Numbered from the stretch's first letter, positions 16,517 through 25,272 are shown. The stretch is DNA of 64,000 nucleotides from CAZKXX01 sp964556705 (GCA_964556705.1 CAZKXX010000002.1:1-64000); one strand, 5' to 3'. Program-made: numbers and translations. Notes: generated from the sequence alone by a model not told the origin.

Positions 16517-17872
16517 GTGAAGGGCGAATCGAACTTTCAGAGGTGGCGGCTCGTGGCCGCGGGGAGCCTCCTCGTCGCCGCGCTCGCCGTGTTCGGGCAG
16601 CGGGGAGCGTTCGCCCAGGAGACTGCGGTCGAGACGCCGGAAGAAGAGGAATCCGCCGAATCCCGCGCCGCGCAAGCCGAATCCGAAGCGCTTGAGAAGG
16701 CGCTTTCCGCGCCGCCCACCGACCCCCTGGCGCTCCTCAACAATCTGGAGGAATTCCTCGCCAGATTTCCCGCAAGCGCGCGGCGCGAGCAGGTGCTGCG
16801 CAGCATCTTCAAGCTGGCGATGCAATCGAACGACCCGAAGCGCGCCGCCGCGGCCGCCGAACGGTTGCACGAAGACGATCCCGACGATCCCGAACTGCTC
16901 ACCGTCCTCGTGGATCTGCATCTGCGCCTCAGCGGCGAGGCGAGTCGCACGAAAGCGCTCGATTTCGCCAACCGCTTCGTCGAACGCGCCGAGAAACTCG
17001 CCCGCGAAGAGCCGGTGGAAGGCGAGACCGCCGCGCAGCGCGAAGAGACTTCAGCGATGCTGCGCGCCACCGCCTACTTCATGCGCGGGCGTGTGCACGC
17101 GAAGACGAACGACGACGTGAAGGCCATCGCGGACTTCGAGCGGAGTCTCGAACTCTACCCCACCGCGCAAGTGGCCGAGCACCTGGGCGACGCGGCGCTC
17201 AAGGCCGGCGACCTCGACCGCGCCGTGGACGCCTATCTGACCGCCTTCGTCTTTCCGGACCGGATTGATCCGGGACGCCGCGACCAGTTCCGCAAGAAAC
17301 TGGGGAGCGCCTGGGCGGCGAAGTACGAGTCGGAAGAAGGTCTGGGCGAACGCGTGCTCGCGCGTTACGACGAACTGGCGCGGCGGCTCGCCTCGCGCTT
17401 CGCTCCCGCCTCGCGTCCCGCTTCCGTTTCCGGCGAACTTGACGACTACGAATTCGAGCGCCTGGAGGGCGGGCGGACACCGCTTGCCGACTACCGCGGC
17501 AAAATCGTGGTGATGGATTTCTGGGCCACCTGGTGCGCGCCCTGCCGCATCGAAGGCCCGCTCTTTCATCAGGTCCAGAAACGGTTCGGCGCGGAAGAGC
17601 GCGCCGTCTTCCTGCTCGTCAACCTCGATGAGGACCGCTCGCTGGTGCCCCAATTCGTGGAAGAAGAAAAGTGGACGCTGCCGGTGGTTTACGGCCACGG
17701 GCTGGACCGGATTCTCGGCGTCCGGGCGCTGCCGACGGTGATTATTCTCGACGGCGAAGGGCGCGTCGTGTATCGCAAGGTCGGGCTCGACCTCGCGACC
17801 TTCGTGCCGACGCTGGAAGCGAAGGTGCGCGAAATCCTCGAGCAGATGCCCGCCACCACCGCGGCGAAGTGA
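16517..17872 (+). CDS. Secreted TPR and thioredoxin (TlpA-like) fusion
   Basis: A 451-aa protein beginning at GTG 16517 with a signal peptide (RLVAAGSLLVAALAVFGQRGAFA). Residues ~55-270 are helical repeats of TPR type (LFKLAMQSNDPKRAAAAAERL-like, AVDAYLTAF). The C terminus is a thioredoxin domain with DFWATWCAPCRIEGPLF (near residue 338) and ALPTVIILDGEGRVV. The TPR part probably binds a partner whose disulfides the thioredoxin part reduces in the periplasm (inference). It is the third secreted thioredoxin-fold protein within 8 kb. Confidence 0.85.
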   Translation: MKGESNFQRWRLVAAGSLLVAALAVFGQRGAFAQETAVETPEEEESAESRAAQAESEALEKALSAPPTDPLALLNNLEEFLARFPASARREQVLRSIFKLAMQSNDPKRAAAAAERLHEDDPDDPELLTVLVDLHLRLSGEASRTKALDFANRFVERAEKLAREEPVEGETAAQREETSAMLRATAYFMRGRVHAKTNDDVKAIADFERSLELYPTAQVAEHLGDAALKAGDLDRAVDAYLTAFVFPDRIDPGRRDQFRKKLGSAWAAKYESEEGLGERVLARYDELARRLASRFAPASRPASVSGELDDYEFERLEGGRTPLADYRGKIVVMDFWATWCAPCRIEGPLFHQVQKRFGAEERAVFLLVNLDEDRSLVPQFVEEEKWTLPVVYGHGLDRILGVRALPTVIILDGEGRVVYRKVGLDLATFVPTLEAKVREILEQMPATTAAK

Positions 17873-17919
17873 GAGCGATGGCCTGCCGCAGACCGGCGCT
17901 CCGCCGGCGCGACGAGGCG

Positions 17920-18945
17920 CTACGCGGCAGCTTCCCGCAATTCCCGCAGTAATTTTTCCCGGAAATCTTCCTCAACGAATGCGGCGCGAATGGCATTTTC
18001 GCACAGGGCCGCGACTTGCCCGCGACCGAGCGCGAAGGCCCGCGCCGCGCGCCGAAACTCTTCTTCCAGGCAGGTTCCAAAAAGCGCCGGATCGTCCGAG
18101 TTGAGCGTCACGCGCAGGCCGCGTTCGAGAAACACGGGCAGCGGATGCTCCTCAAAACTTGCCACGACGCCGGTCGAGACATTGCTCGTGGGGCAGACTT
18201 CCAGCGCCACGCCGCGTTCGCCGAGGAGGGCCAGGACTTCAGCGTTGCGCGCGGCGCTGGTGCCATGGCCGATGCGCTCCGCACCCAGCGTTTCGACCGC
18301 CGCACGGACGCTTTCCGGGCCGGCGGTCTCACCCGCGTGCGCGGTGGTGTGGAATCCCAGGTCGCGCGCCTCGCGGAAAATCTCCGCAAAATCCTTCGCG
18401 GGACCTTTCACTTCGTCGCCGCCGATGCTGAAGGCCACAACGCCGCGCTCGCGGAAGGGGGCCGCGGCGCGCAACACCTGGCGCGTGTGCCCGACGCCGA
18501 ACTGGCGCACGGCGTCGAAAATCCAGCGCAGGCGCACACCCCGGCGCGCTTCGGCCTCCGCGGAGGCCGCAAACAGCGCCTCGGCGAACGGTTCGAGCGG
18601 CTGCCCCTTCCACACCACCACCCCCGCCGAATGGGTGACTTCCGCGTAGCGGACGTTCTGCTCGGCCAGCCACTCGGCGAGGTCGAGCGCGGCGAGGCGG
18701 TAGTCCTCCGGCCTTTCGAGCAGCAGCACGACCAGTGTGAAGGCGTCGAGAAATCCCTGAAAGTTTCTGTAGCGGTAGCCTTCGCGCTCGCGTTTTACAA
18801 TCCAGTCGTCAATTTCCCTCACCGCGCGGTTTTTCCGCCGCGCCAGTTCGCGGAGCGTCCGCGGGCGAAGGCTGCCTTCGAGGTGAACGTGCAATTCCAC
18901 TTTCGGCAGGCGGGCGATGAAGGCGTCAAGGGGTTCGGTGGTCAT
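17920..18945 (-). CDS. Adenosine deaminase family protein
   Basis: A 341-aa zinc-dependent deaminase. All family motifs are present: HVHLEGSLRP (two metal His), the HAGE segment (TAHAGETAGPESV), RIGHGT, and LNSDDPALFGT (metal Asp). It hydrolytically deaminates adenosine or a related aminopurine nucleoside in the cytoplasm. Relatives include aminodeoxyfutalosine and adenine deaminases, so the exact substrate is open. The start has no clear ribosome binding site. It lies 17 bases after the permease gene, which may share its transcript. Confidence 0.88.
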   Translation of the reverse strand: MTTEPLDAFIARLPKVELHVHLEGSLRPRTLRELARRKNRAVREIDDWIVKREREGYRYRNFQGFLDAFTLVVLLLERPEDYRLAALDLAEWLAEQNVRYAEVTHSAGVVVWKGQPLEPFAEALFAASAEAEARRGVRLRWIFDAVRQFGVGHTRQVLRAAAPFRERGVVAFSIGGDEVKGPAKDFAEIFREARDLGFHTTAHAGETAGPESVRAAVETLGAERIGHGTSAARNAEVLALLGERGVALEVCPTSNVSTGVVASFEEHPLPVFLERGLRVTLNSDDPALFGTCLEEEFRRAARAFALGRGQVAALCENAIRAAFVEEDFREKLLRELREAAA

Positions 18946-18962
18946 CGGCGGAAGGGGCGCGC

Positions 18963-20519
18963 TCAGGGCTTCGCGGAGGTGTCTGCGGCTCCGCCCGCAG
19001 AAGATGCGCGCGCGAACTCGCTGTGGTGACGGCCGTAGAAGAAGTAAACCATCAGACCCAGTCCCAGCCAGGCGAAGAAACGCACCCAGGTCTCGAGTGG
19101 CAGACTCACCATCAGAATCAGACAGCAGAGAATGGAAAGGATCGGCACGGCGGGGACCCAGGGCACGCGGAAGCCGCGCGGGCGGTCGGGTTGCCTCTTG
19201 CGCAGAACCAGGACGCCGACGGAAACCAGCGCGAAAGCGAACAGCGTTCCGATGTTCGAGAGGTCAGCGAGCGTGCCGATATCGAAGATGCCCGCCGGGA
19301 TGGCGACGAACAACCCCGCCGTGACCGTGCTGATGTGCGGCGTGCGGAAGCGCTGGTGGACTTTCGAAAAGACGCGCGGCAGCAGGCCGTCGCGCGACAT
19401 GGCGAACCAGACGCGCGCCTGGCCGAGCTGGAAGACAAGCAGCGAACTCACCATGCCGACGAGCGCGCCGATGGTGACCCAGCGGTGCACGTGCTCGAGC
19501 CCGAGGGCCTGGAGCGCGTCGGCCACGGGCGCGGCGCTGCGGAGCTGCTCCCAGTGCCGGACGCCCGTCAGGACGACGGCGACCGAGACGTAGAGAATGG
19601 CGCAGATGATGAGCGAGGCGATGATGCCGAAGGGCACGTCGCGCTGCGGGCGCTTCGTTTCCTCGGCCGCCGTCGAAACGGAGTCGAAGCCGATGTAGGT
19701 GAAGAACACGATCGCTCCGCCCGTCAGCACGCCCTGCCAGCCGTTCGGGAACACGGGATGCCAGTTGGCGGGCTCGATGTAGCGGGCCGCGGCGAAGATG
19801 AACAGCAGCAGCGCCAGCACTTTCACGCCGACCATGAAGTTGTTGGCGCCGGCGCTCTCGCGGATGCCGATCACCAGGAGCACGGTGATCAGCATGACGA
19901 TGAGAAATCCCGGGACGTTGAACCAGGCGCCCGTCGGCTGGCCGGAGACGAACATCGGCTCCATCAGCTCGCGAGGGAGGTGAATGCCGAGACTGCGCAA
20001 CAGGCTGTCCACGTGGGCCGAGAATCCCACGGCCACGGCCATGTTGCTCACCGCGTATTCGAGGATGAGGTCCCAGCCGATGATCCAGGCCACCAGTTCG
20101 CCGAGCGTCGCGTAAGTGTAGGTGTAGGCGCTGCCGGCGATGGGAATCATCGAGGCGAGTTCGGCATAGCAGAGACCCGCGAGCGCGCAGACGAAGGCGA
20201 CGAGGAGGAACGAAAGCGCGATGCCGGGCCCCGCGCCCGGCCGGCCCGCCAGACCGATCGCTCCGCTGCCGTGGAGGACGAGGTCGAGCAGCGGCGCCTT
20301 CCAGACGGATTCGAAGGCGAGCACTTCGCCCGCAGCCGCCGTGCCCGTGAGGACGAAAATTCCCGTGCCGATAATCGCCCCCAGGCCGAGCGCGGTCAGC
20401 GACCAGGGGCCGAGCGTCTTCCGCAGGCGGTGCTCGGGACGCTCCGAATCGGCCAGCAGCTTGTCAATGCTCTTGGTGCGCAGCAGTTGCGACGACAAGA
20501 GAATCCTCGCGACACGCAT
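18963..20519 (-). CDS. APC-family amino-acid permease
   Basis: A 518-aa membrane transporter with about 12-14 helices. It starts with a cytoplasmic region ending LRKTLGPWSLTALGLGAIIGTGIFVLTG, the helix-1 signature of cationic amino acid transporters. VFFTYIGFDSVSTAAEE marks helix 6. It probably takes up amino acids using an ion gradient. Length suits the CAT subgroup, but substrate cannot be told from sequence. The adenosine-deaminase-like gene follows directly. Confidence 0.9.
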   Translation of the reverse strand: MRVARILLSSQLLRTKSIDKLLADSERPEHRLRKTLGPWSLTALGLGAIIGTGIFVLTGTAAAGEVLAFESVWKAPLLDLVLHGSGAIGLAGRPGAGPGIALSFLLVAFVCALAGLCYAELASMIPIAGSAYTYTYATLGELVAWIIGWDLILEYAVSNMAVAVGFSAHVDSLLRSLGIHLPRELMEPMFVSGQPTGAWFNVPGFLIVMLITVLLVIGIRESAGANNFMVGVKVLALLLFIFAAARYIEPANWHPVFPNGWQGVLTGGAIVFFTYIGFDSVSTAAEETKRPQRDVPFGIIASLIICAILYVSVAVVLTGVRHWEQLRSAAPVADALQALGLEHVHRWVTIGALVGMVSSLLVFQLGQARVWFAMSRDGLLPRVFSKVHQRFRTPHISTVTAGLFVAIPAGIFDIGTLADLSNIGTLFAFALVSVGVLVLRKRQPDRPRGFRVPWVPAVPILSILCCLILMVSLPLETWVRFFAWLGLGLMVYFFYGRHHSEFARASSAGGAADTSAKP

Positions 20520-20564
20520 GGAGAACGAGCGACTGCTTCTCGCTCGTCACTCGTCGTTATTTTC

Positions 20565-20720
20565 CTACCGCCGCGCCGGCGCACCCGGACCGCTTTTGCG
20601 GACCCTGGGCTTGCGCGAGCCGCGCGGCTCGGTCTGCTTGGGTTTGGGCGGCCGCTTCTTGCGCGCTTCGCGCTTCAGCCGCTTGCGTTCCGCCCTGTCC
20701 TTGATGTTCTTCGTGTTCAC
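20565..20720 (-). CDS. Small, highly basic 51-aa protein
   Basis: A GTG start at 20718-20720, with AAGGG six bases upstream, opens a 51-codon frame. The product begins MNTKNIKDRAERKRLKREAR and continues with KKRPPKPKQTEPRGS to a TAG at 20565. About 40% of residues are Lys or Arg. The start and ribosome binding site argue for a real gene, and the composition suggests RNA, ribosome or DNA binding (inference). It sits between pcrA and the permease gene on the same strand. No family is recognised. Confidence 0.6.
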   Translation of the reverse strand: MNTKNIKDRAERKRLKREARKKRPPKPKQTEPRGSRKPRVRKSGPGAPARR

Positions 20721-20792
20721 GATTCGCCCTTCCCTTTCCTGGGATGTCGAGGGGCTCGCCGGCGCGCCCCTCCGCCTTGCGGTTCGAAAACT

Positions 20793-22997
20793 TCAGGCTT
20801 TTTCCAGCGCCGCGTAGCGCTCGACGAGCTTCATTCTTCCGCGCCCGGGAAAACTGACGGTGAGTTTGGCGTCCTCGCCCTCGCCTTCGCACTCGACGAC
20901 CGTCCCCAGACCGAACTTCGGGTGACGGACGAGTGTGCCGAGCTTCCAGCGGCCCGGCGGGCGGCCGGTCTCGTGTCCCAGCGCGGAGGCGCGGCGGCTC
21001 CCGAAAAACTGCTCGACGCTTTCCGGCGAGTTGAGCGCGTTGTCCCACGACGTTCGCGGCTTCGCGCCGCTGAAGGCGAGGTTCAACGGCTCGATGAGTT
21101 CGTCCGGAACCTCGCGCAGGAAGCGGGACGGGCGCGAGCCCTCGAACCCCTCGCGCGCAAACGAGCGGCGCTCGCGCGCCCAGCTCAGCACCAGGCGGTC
21201 GCGGGCGCGCGTCATGCCGACGTAGCAGAGCCGTCGCTCTTCTTCGACGCCGCCATCGTCGAGCGAAAGCTTGTGCGGGATGAGTCCCTCTTCGAGCCCG
21301 GCCAGAAACACCGTCGAGAATTCGAGCCCTTTGGCGCTGTGCAGCGTCATCAGCGTGACGCGGGCGCGCTCGTCGAAGGCGTCGGCGTCGGAGACGAGCG
21401 CGGCGTGCGCCAGAAACTCCGCCAGCGTTTCTCCGCGCTCCTCGGCTTCGGCAGCGGCGTTGATGAGTTCCATCAGATTTTCCAGGCGGTCTTCAGATTC
21501 CGGGAAGCGGTCGGCTTCGAGCATGGCGCGATAGCCCGTGCGATCGACAACGCTGCGCAGAAATTCGGAGGGCGAAAGGCTCTCACGCTCGGCGACGAGT
21601 TCTTCGATGATCCGGTGGAACGCTTCGAGCGCTTTGAGCGCGCGCGGGGAGAGGAGTTGCGCGGCGAGTTCCTGCTCGAGCGCTTCCCAGAGCGAAAGGT
21701 CGCGGCGGCGGGCCGATTGCTCGAGCGCCGCGACCGTCGTTTCGCCGATGCCGCGCGCGGGAACGTTGATAATGCGCAGCAGCGCTGCCGAGTCTTTCAG
21801 GTTGAGCGCCAGGCGCGCGTAGGCCAGCACGTCGCGGATTTCCGCTCGCGCGTAGAAACTGAACCCGCCCACCAGCCGGTATTCGATGCCCTGCCGCCGC
21901 ATCGCTTCTTCCATCAGCCGCGACTGCGCGTTGGTGCGATAAAGCACCGCGACTGTGGCCGACGGGTCGGCGTCGAGCGCGGTAGCAATTTGCCCGGCGA
22001 CGAACATCGCTTCGTCTTCGGCGTCAGCGGCTTCGTAAAGCCCCACGCGCGCGCCGCCCGCGCGATCGGTCCAGAGCTTCTTGCCCTTCCGCGCCAGGTT
22101 GCGGCTGACGACGGCGGTGGCGGCGTCCAGAATCGTCTGCGTCGAGCGGTAGTTCTGCTCCAGCCGGATAATGTGCGTGTTCGGATAATCCTTTTCGAAG
22201 TTCAGGATGTTGCCGATGTCGGCGCCGCGCCAGCGGTAGATGGACTGGTCTTCGTCGCCGACGGCGCAGAGGTTCTGCCGCTGAAGCGTCAACTGCCGGA
22301 TGAGCTGGTACTGGATGCGGTTGGTGTCCTGATATTCGTCCACGAGGATGTGTTCGAACCGCTCGTTCCATTTCTCGCAGACGTCCGCGTCTGAGTAGAA
22401 CAGTTCCACGGTCTTCAGCAGCAGGTCGTCGAAGTCGAGCGCGTTCGCCTGACGCAGTTTGCGCTCGTAGCGCTCGAAGAGCGACGCGAGTCGCTCGGTG
22501 GGAGCGTCCTCGGCCTGCGCGTAAAGCTCTTCAGGAGTGAGCCCGCTGTTCTTGGCAAAGCTGATGCGGCCGAGGACGCTGCGCGGCGAAGTGATCTGAT
22601 CGCCCAGCCCGAGCTCCTGAACGCAGCTCTTGATGACTTTCTGCTGGTCGTCCTCGTCGTAAATGGAAAAATCGCGCGTGTAACCGAGCCGGTCGATGTG
22701 CCGGCGGAGGACGCTGGCGCAGAAGGAGTGGAACGTCGAAATATGCGGCCAGGTCGAGAGCCCGCCTTCGAGCAGGCGCGCCACGCGCTCCTTCATCTGG
22801 TCGGCGGCCTTGTTGGTGAAGGTGACGGCAAGAATGCGTTCGGGCGCGACGCCGCGCGCTTCGACGAGATAAGCGACGCGATAGGTGATGACGCGCGTCT
22901 TGCCGCTGCCCGCGCCGGCGAGGATCAGCAGCGGGCCGCCGGCCCATTCCACGGCTTCGCGCTGCGGGGGATTCAGTTGCTCGAGGAGTCGCGACAT
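20793..22997 (-). CDS. pcrA: UvrD/PcrA-type superfamily 1 DNA helicase
   Basis: A 734-aa 3'-5' DNA helicase for repair and for clearing protein-DNA blocks. Motifs in order: Q-motif region LNPPQREAVEW, Walker A GAGSGKT, DEYQDTN (motif II), GDEDQSIYRWRGAD (III), LEQNYRST (IV), LMTLHSAKGLEF (V) and YVGMTRARDRLVLS (VI). The C-terminal LGTLVRHPKFGLGTVVECEG is the Tudor-like tail typical of PcrA, which contacts RNA polymerase. Full length. Confidence 0.95.
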   Translation of the reverse strand: MSRLLEQLNPPQREAVEWAGGPLLILAGAGSGKTRVITYRVAYLVEARGVAPERILAVTFTNKAADQMKERVARLLEGGLSTWPHISTFHSFCASVLRRHIDRLGYTRDFSIYDEDDQQKVIKSCVQELGLGDQITSPRSVLGRISFAKNSGLTPEELYAQAEDAPTERLASLFERYERKLRQANALDFDDLLLKTVELFYSDADVCEKWNERFEHILVDEYQDTNRIQYQLIRQLTLQRQNLCAVGDEDQSIYRWRGADIGNILNFEKDYPNTHIIRLEQNYRSTQTILDAATAVVSRNLARKGKKLWTDRAGGARVGLYEAADAEDEAMFVAGQIATALDADPSATVAVLYRTNAQSRLMEEAMRRQGIEYRLVGGFSFYARAEIRDVLAYARLALNLKDSAALLRIINVPARGIGETTVAALEQSARRRDLSLWEALEQELAAQLLSPRALKALEAFHRIIEELVAERESLSPSEFLRSVVDRTGYRAMLEADRFPESEDRLENLMELINAAAEAEERGETLAEFLAHAALVSDADAFDERARVTLMTLHSAKGLEFSTVFLAGLEEGLIPHKLSLDDGGVEEERRLCYVGMTRARDRLVLSWARERRSFAREGFEGSRPSRFLREVPDELIEPLNLAFSGAKPRTSWDNALNSPESVEQFFGSRRASALGHETGRPPGRWKLGTLVRHPKFGLGTVVECEGEGEDAKLTVSFPGRGRMKLVERYAALEKA

Positions 22998-23124
22998 TCC
23001 GAGTCCGAAGGCGACATTCTACACGATGAGGGCAAAGGCGACAAACCGCGCGGCGCGAGAATCTGGCCGCCGCGCTCGACTCGGGGCATAATAATCGCCC
23101 GCACTCCCGCCGGAGCAGACTGCC

Positions 23125-24105
23125 ATGCCGGCCAACCTCACACCCGATTACCTCGAAGCCGAGCGGCGCTTCAAGAGCGCGAAAACCACCGAAGAGAAAA
23201 TCGCGGCGCTCGAGGAGATGTTCTCGACCATCCCCAGGCACAAGGGGACAGAGAAGATGCAGGCGGGCATCAAGCGCCGCCTGGCGAAACTGCGCACGGT
23301 GGAGGCGAAGCGGCCGGCGCGACGCATCGACCTGATGCATCGAGTCGAGCGGGAGGGGGCCGGGCAGGTGGCGCTCATCGGCCCGCCGAACAGCGGCAAA
23401 TCGGCGCTGCTGCGCGCCCTGACGCACGCCACGCCCGAAGTGGCCGACTACCCTTTCACCACGCGCCTTCCCGCCCCCGGCATGATGGCGTTTGAAGATG
23501 TGCAGATCCAGCTCGTGGACCTGCCGCCCATTCATCCCGACTTTCACGAGTCCTGGATCGACCAGATCATCCGCAACGCGGACGCGGGGCTCGTGGTCGC
23601 GGACTTGAGCGATCCCGACCTGCTCGAAGATCTTGAAACCACCATCGAGCAAATCGAGAATGCCAAGGTCGTGCTGGGAACCGCGCCGCCGCGCGAAGCT
23701 CCGGGCTGGCTCCACAAGAAGGCGCTGCTGGTGGCGAACAAGCTCGACGCCGAGGGGGCGCGGGAGAATCTGAGCGTCCTCGGCGAACTTTACGGCGCGC
23801 GCTTCCCCATTCTGGCGCTTTCCGCGAAGACGGGCGAAGGCCTGGAGGAGCTTCGCGGCGCGACCTTCCGCCATCTCGAGCTGGTCCGCGTGTACACGAA
23901 GCCGCCCGGGAAGAAATTCGAACCCACGGCGCCGTACGTGCTGAAGCGCGGCTCGCGGCTGCTCGACCTGGCGGCGATGGTCCACCACGATTTCGTCGAG
24001 CACCTGAAGTTCGCCCGTGTCTGGGGGCACGGCCGGTTCGAAGGCCAGATGATCAATCGCGACTACCTGCTCGAAGACCGCGACGTCATCGAGCTGCATC
24101 GCTGA
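23125..24105 (+). CDS. DRG/Obg-type GTPase with C-terminal TGS domain
   Basis: A 326-aa GTPase like eukaryotic and archaeal DRG proteins. An N-terminal helical region precedes the G domain: G1 is GPPNSGKS, G4 NKLD, G5 SAKTGEG. G3 reads DLPPI where DxxG is usual. After residue ~255 comes a TGS domain (LVRVYTKPPGKKFEPTAPYVL) ending in LLEDRDVIELH. DRG proteins act on the ribosome; that role is inferred here. It is divergent from pcrA. Confidence 0.85.
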   Translation: MPANLTPDYLEAERRFKSAKTTEEKIAALEEMFSTIPRHKGTEKMQAGIKRRLAKLRTVEAKRPARRIDLMHRVEREGAGQVALIGPPNSGKSALLRALTHATPEVADYPFTTRLPAPGMMAFEDVQIQLVDLPPIHPDFHESWIDQIIRNADAGLVVADLSDPDLLEDLETTIEQIENAKVVLGTAPPREAPGWLHKKALLVANKLDAEGARENLSVLGELYGARFPILALSAKTGEGLEELRGATFRHLELVRVYTKPPGKKFEPTAPYVLKRGSRLLDLAAMVHHDFVEHLKFARVWGHGRFEGQMINRDYLLEDRDVIELHR

Positions 24106-24149
24106 CGCGCCGCATCGAGCGCGCAGTCACTTTTCCGAAGGGAGAAATC

Positions 24150-24578
24150 ATGAGAGGGAGATTTCCGATGCTCTTCATCCTGGGAGCGGTCCTGCCGGCG
24201 GGCGGCGCGGCGCAGAGTGCCGGCCCCAACGTCACCGTCGAGTACTATTACAAGATCGCGCCGGGGGCGACGAAAGAATGGCGCGAACTCTACACCAGGA
24301 ACCACCACCCCATCCTCAAACAGCTTCTCAAAGAGGGGCTCCTGGTGAGTGAGCGCCTCTTCGAGCGCCGTTTCCACGCGCTGGAGCCGGCGTGGGACTT
24401 CAAAGTGGTGCTCGTCTGGCGCGACTGGGCGGCCATGGCCGAGGCCGGAAAACGCGAGCCGGAAGTGATGAAGTCGCTCTACCCGGACCGCGCCGCGCAC
24501 GAGCGTGAAGAAAAACGCCGGTGGGAAATCACCACCGCCCATTGGGACGATGTGTTGACGGAGCTGCCGCTCGAATAG
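24150..24578 (+). CDS. Secreted protein of unknown function, possible alpha/beta-barrel
   Basis: A 142-aa protein. ATG 24150 has AAGGGAG six bases upstream. A signal-like N terminus (PMLFILGAVLPAGGAAQS) precedes a small globular part with alternating strands and helices (VTVEYYYKIAPGATKEWRELY, AWDFKVVLVWRDW), suggesting a dimeric alpha-beta barrel. No motif or pathway is recognised. Confidence 0.65.
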   Translation: MRGRFPMLFILGAVLPAGGAAQSAGPNVTVEYYYKIAPGATKEWRELYTRNHHPILKQLLKEGLLVSERLFERRFHALEPAWDFKVVLVWRDWAAMAEAGKREPEVMKSLYPDRAAHEREEKRRWEITTAHWDDVLTELPLE

Positions 24579-24597
24579 GCGCGGGATGGATAGGGAT

Positions 24598-24647
24598 ATG
24601 CCGTATTCGATGCCGTATTGACATACGGCATTACGCGGCCTTAGAAT
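24598..24647 (+). promoter_or_regulatory. vapBC promoter and operator with three half-sites
   Basis: ATGCCGTAT occurs at 24598-24606 and 24610-24618, and its exact complement ATACGGCAT at 24623-24631; the last two form a 22-bp perfect palindrome with a 4-base centre. The -35 TTGACA (24618-24623) lies inside that palindrome. The -10 TAGAAT is at 24642-24647 with an 18-base spacer. Binding of a VapB-VapC complex would block RNA polymerase directly. The start codon at 24654 is where transcription should begin, so the mRNA is probably leaderless. Confidence 0.8.
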
Positions 24648-24653
24648 CTGGCC

Positions 24654-24866
24654 ATGGCTAAGGCAAAACGCAAACTACGCAAGGTTACGGTGCAACTTCC
24701 GGATGACCTCATTCGCCGGGCTACGCGGGCCTCCAAGCGAGGCCTGACGCCAACGCTTCGCGAAGCGCTTGAGGTCTTTGCGGCGCGGGAGGCGTTTGAC
24801 CATTTGCGCAGCCTTAAAGGGCAATTTGAGTTCGGCATGCCTCTCCAGGAGCTTCGCGAGGATTGA
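24654..24866 (+). CDS. vapB: VapB-type ribbon-helix-helix antitoxin
   Basis: A 70-aa protein with a basic N terminus and a beta strand plus helices (KLRKVTVQLPDDLIRRATRASKRG) typical of ribbon-helix-helix DNA-binding antitoxins. The C-terminal part should wrap the toxin. It is followed at once by a PIN-domain toxin: its TGA shares one base with the toxin ATG. It is expected to neutralise the toxin and repress the operon through the half-sites upstream. No Shine-Dalgarno is present, in line with a leaderless transcript. Confidence 0.85.
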   Translation: MAKAKRKLRKVTVQLPDDLIRRATRASKRGLTPTLREALEVFAAREAFDHLRSLKGQFEFGMPLQELRED

Positions 24867-25243
24867 TGGTTTGTGCCGACAGCAGCTCCCTGGTGGCCTT
24901 TTGGCGTGGGGAATCAGGGCGAGATGTGGACCTCGTGGACGCCGCACTCGCCAGCCGAACGCTTCATCTAGCTCCCGTCTGCCTCTGCGAGCTCTTGTGC
25001 AGTCCGAATTTGACTCCAGAAATCGAAACTTCGCTGCTTCAGCTTCCGCGACTCCATCTGCGCGCCGGGTACTGGGAGCGGGCGGGCCGCCTCCGAGCCC
25101 GCCTCCTTCAGAATGGCCACCGGGCCAAAGTGGCTGACACCCTGGTGGCTCAGTCTTGCCTCGACTATGAAGTCCCCTTAATCACGCGCGACCGAGACTT
25201 CCTGGCTTTTGCCAGGGTCGGAGCTTTGAAGCTCCTAGCCTGA
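24866..25243 (+). CDS. vapC: VapC-type PIN-domain ribonuclease toxin
   Basis: A 125-aa PIN-domain endoribonuclease. Acidic metal ligands are visible: CADSSSLVAFW (first Asp), APVCLCELL (Glu), VADTLVAQSCLDYEVPLITRDRDF (Asp residues). VapC enzymes cut tRNA or rRNA sites. ATG 24866 is chosen because it overlaps the antitoxin stop by one base; a TTG three bases earlier is also open. All key acidic residues are present, so it is probably active. Confidence 0.87.
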   Translation: MVCADSSSLVAFWRGESGRDVDLVDAALASRTLHLAPVCLCELLCSPNLTPEIETSLLQLPRLHLRAGYWERAGRLRARLLQNGHRAKVADTLVAQSCLDYEVPLITRDRDFLAFARVGALKLLA

Positions 25244-25272
25244 GGCAAAGCCCGCTCTCGCAGAATTGGCCG

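Noticed and set aside
19023..22394. A 1123-codon open frame opposite the permease and helicase genes
   Set aside because: It is antisense to two clear genes, is full of Arg/His/Asp/Glu low-complexity sequence and spans the gap between them; it results from the GC-rich codon bias.
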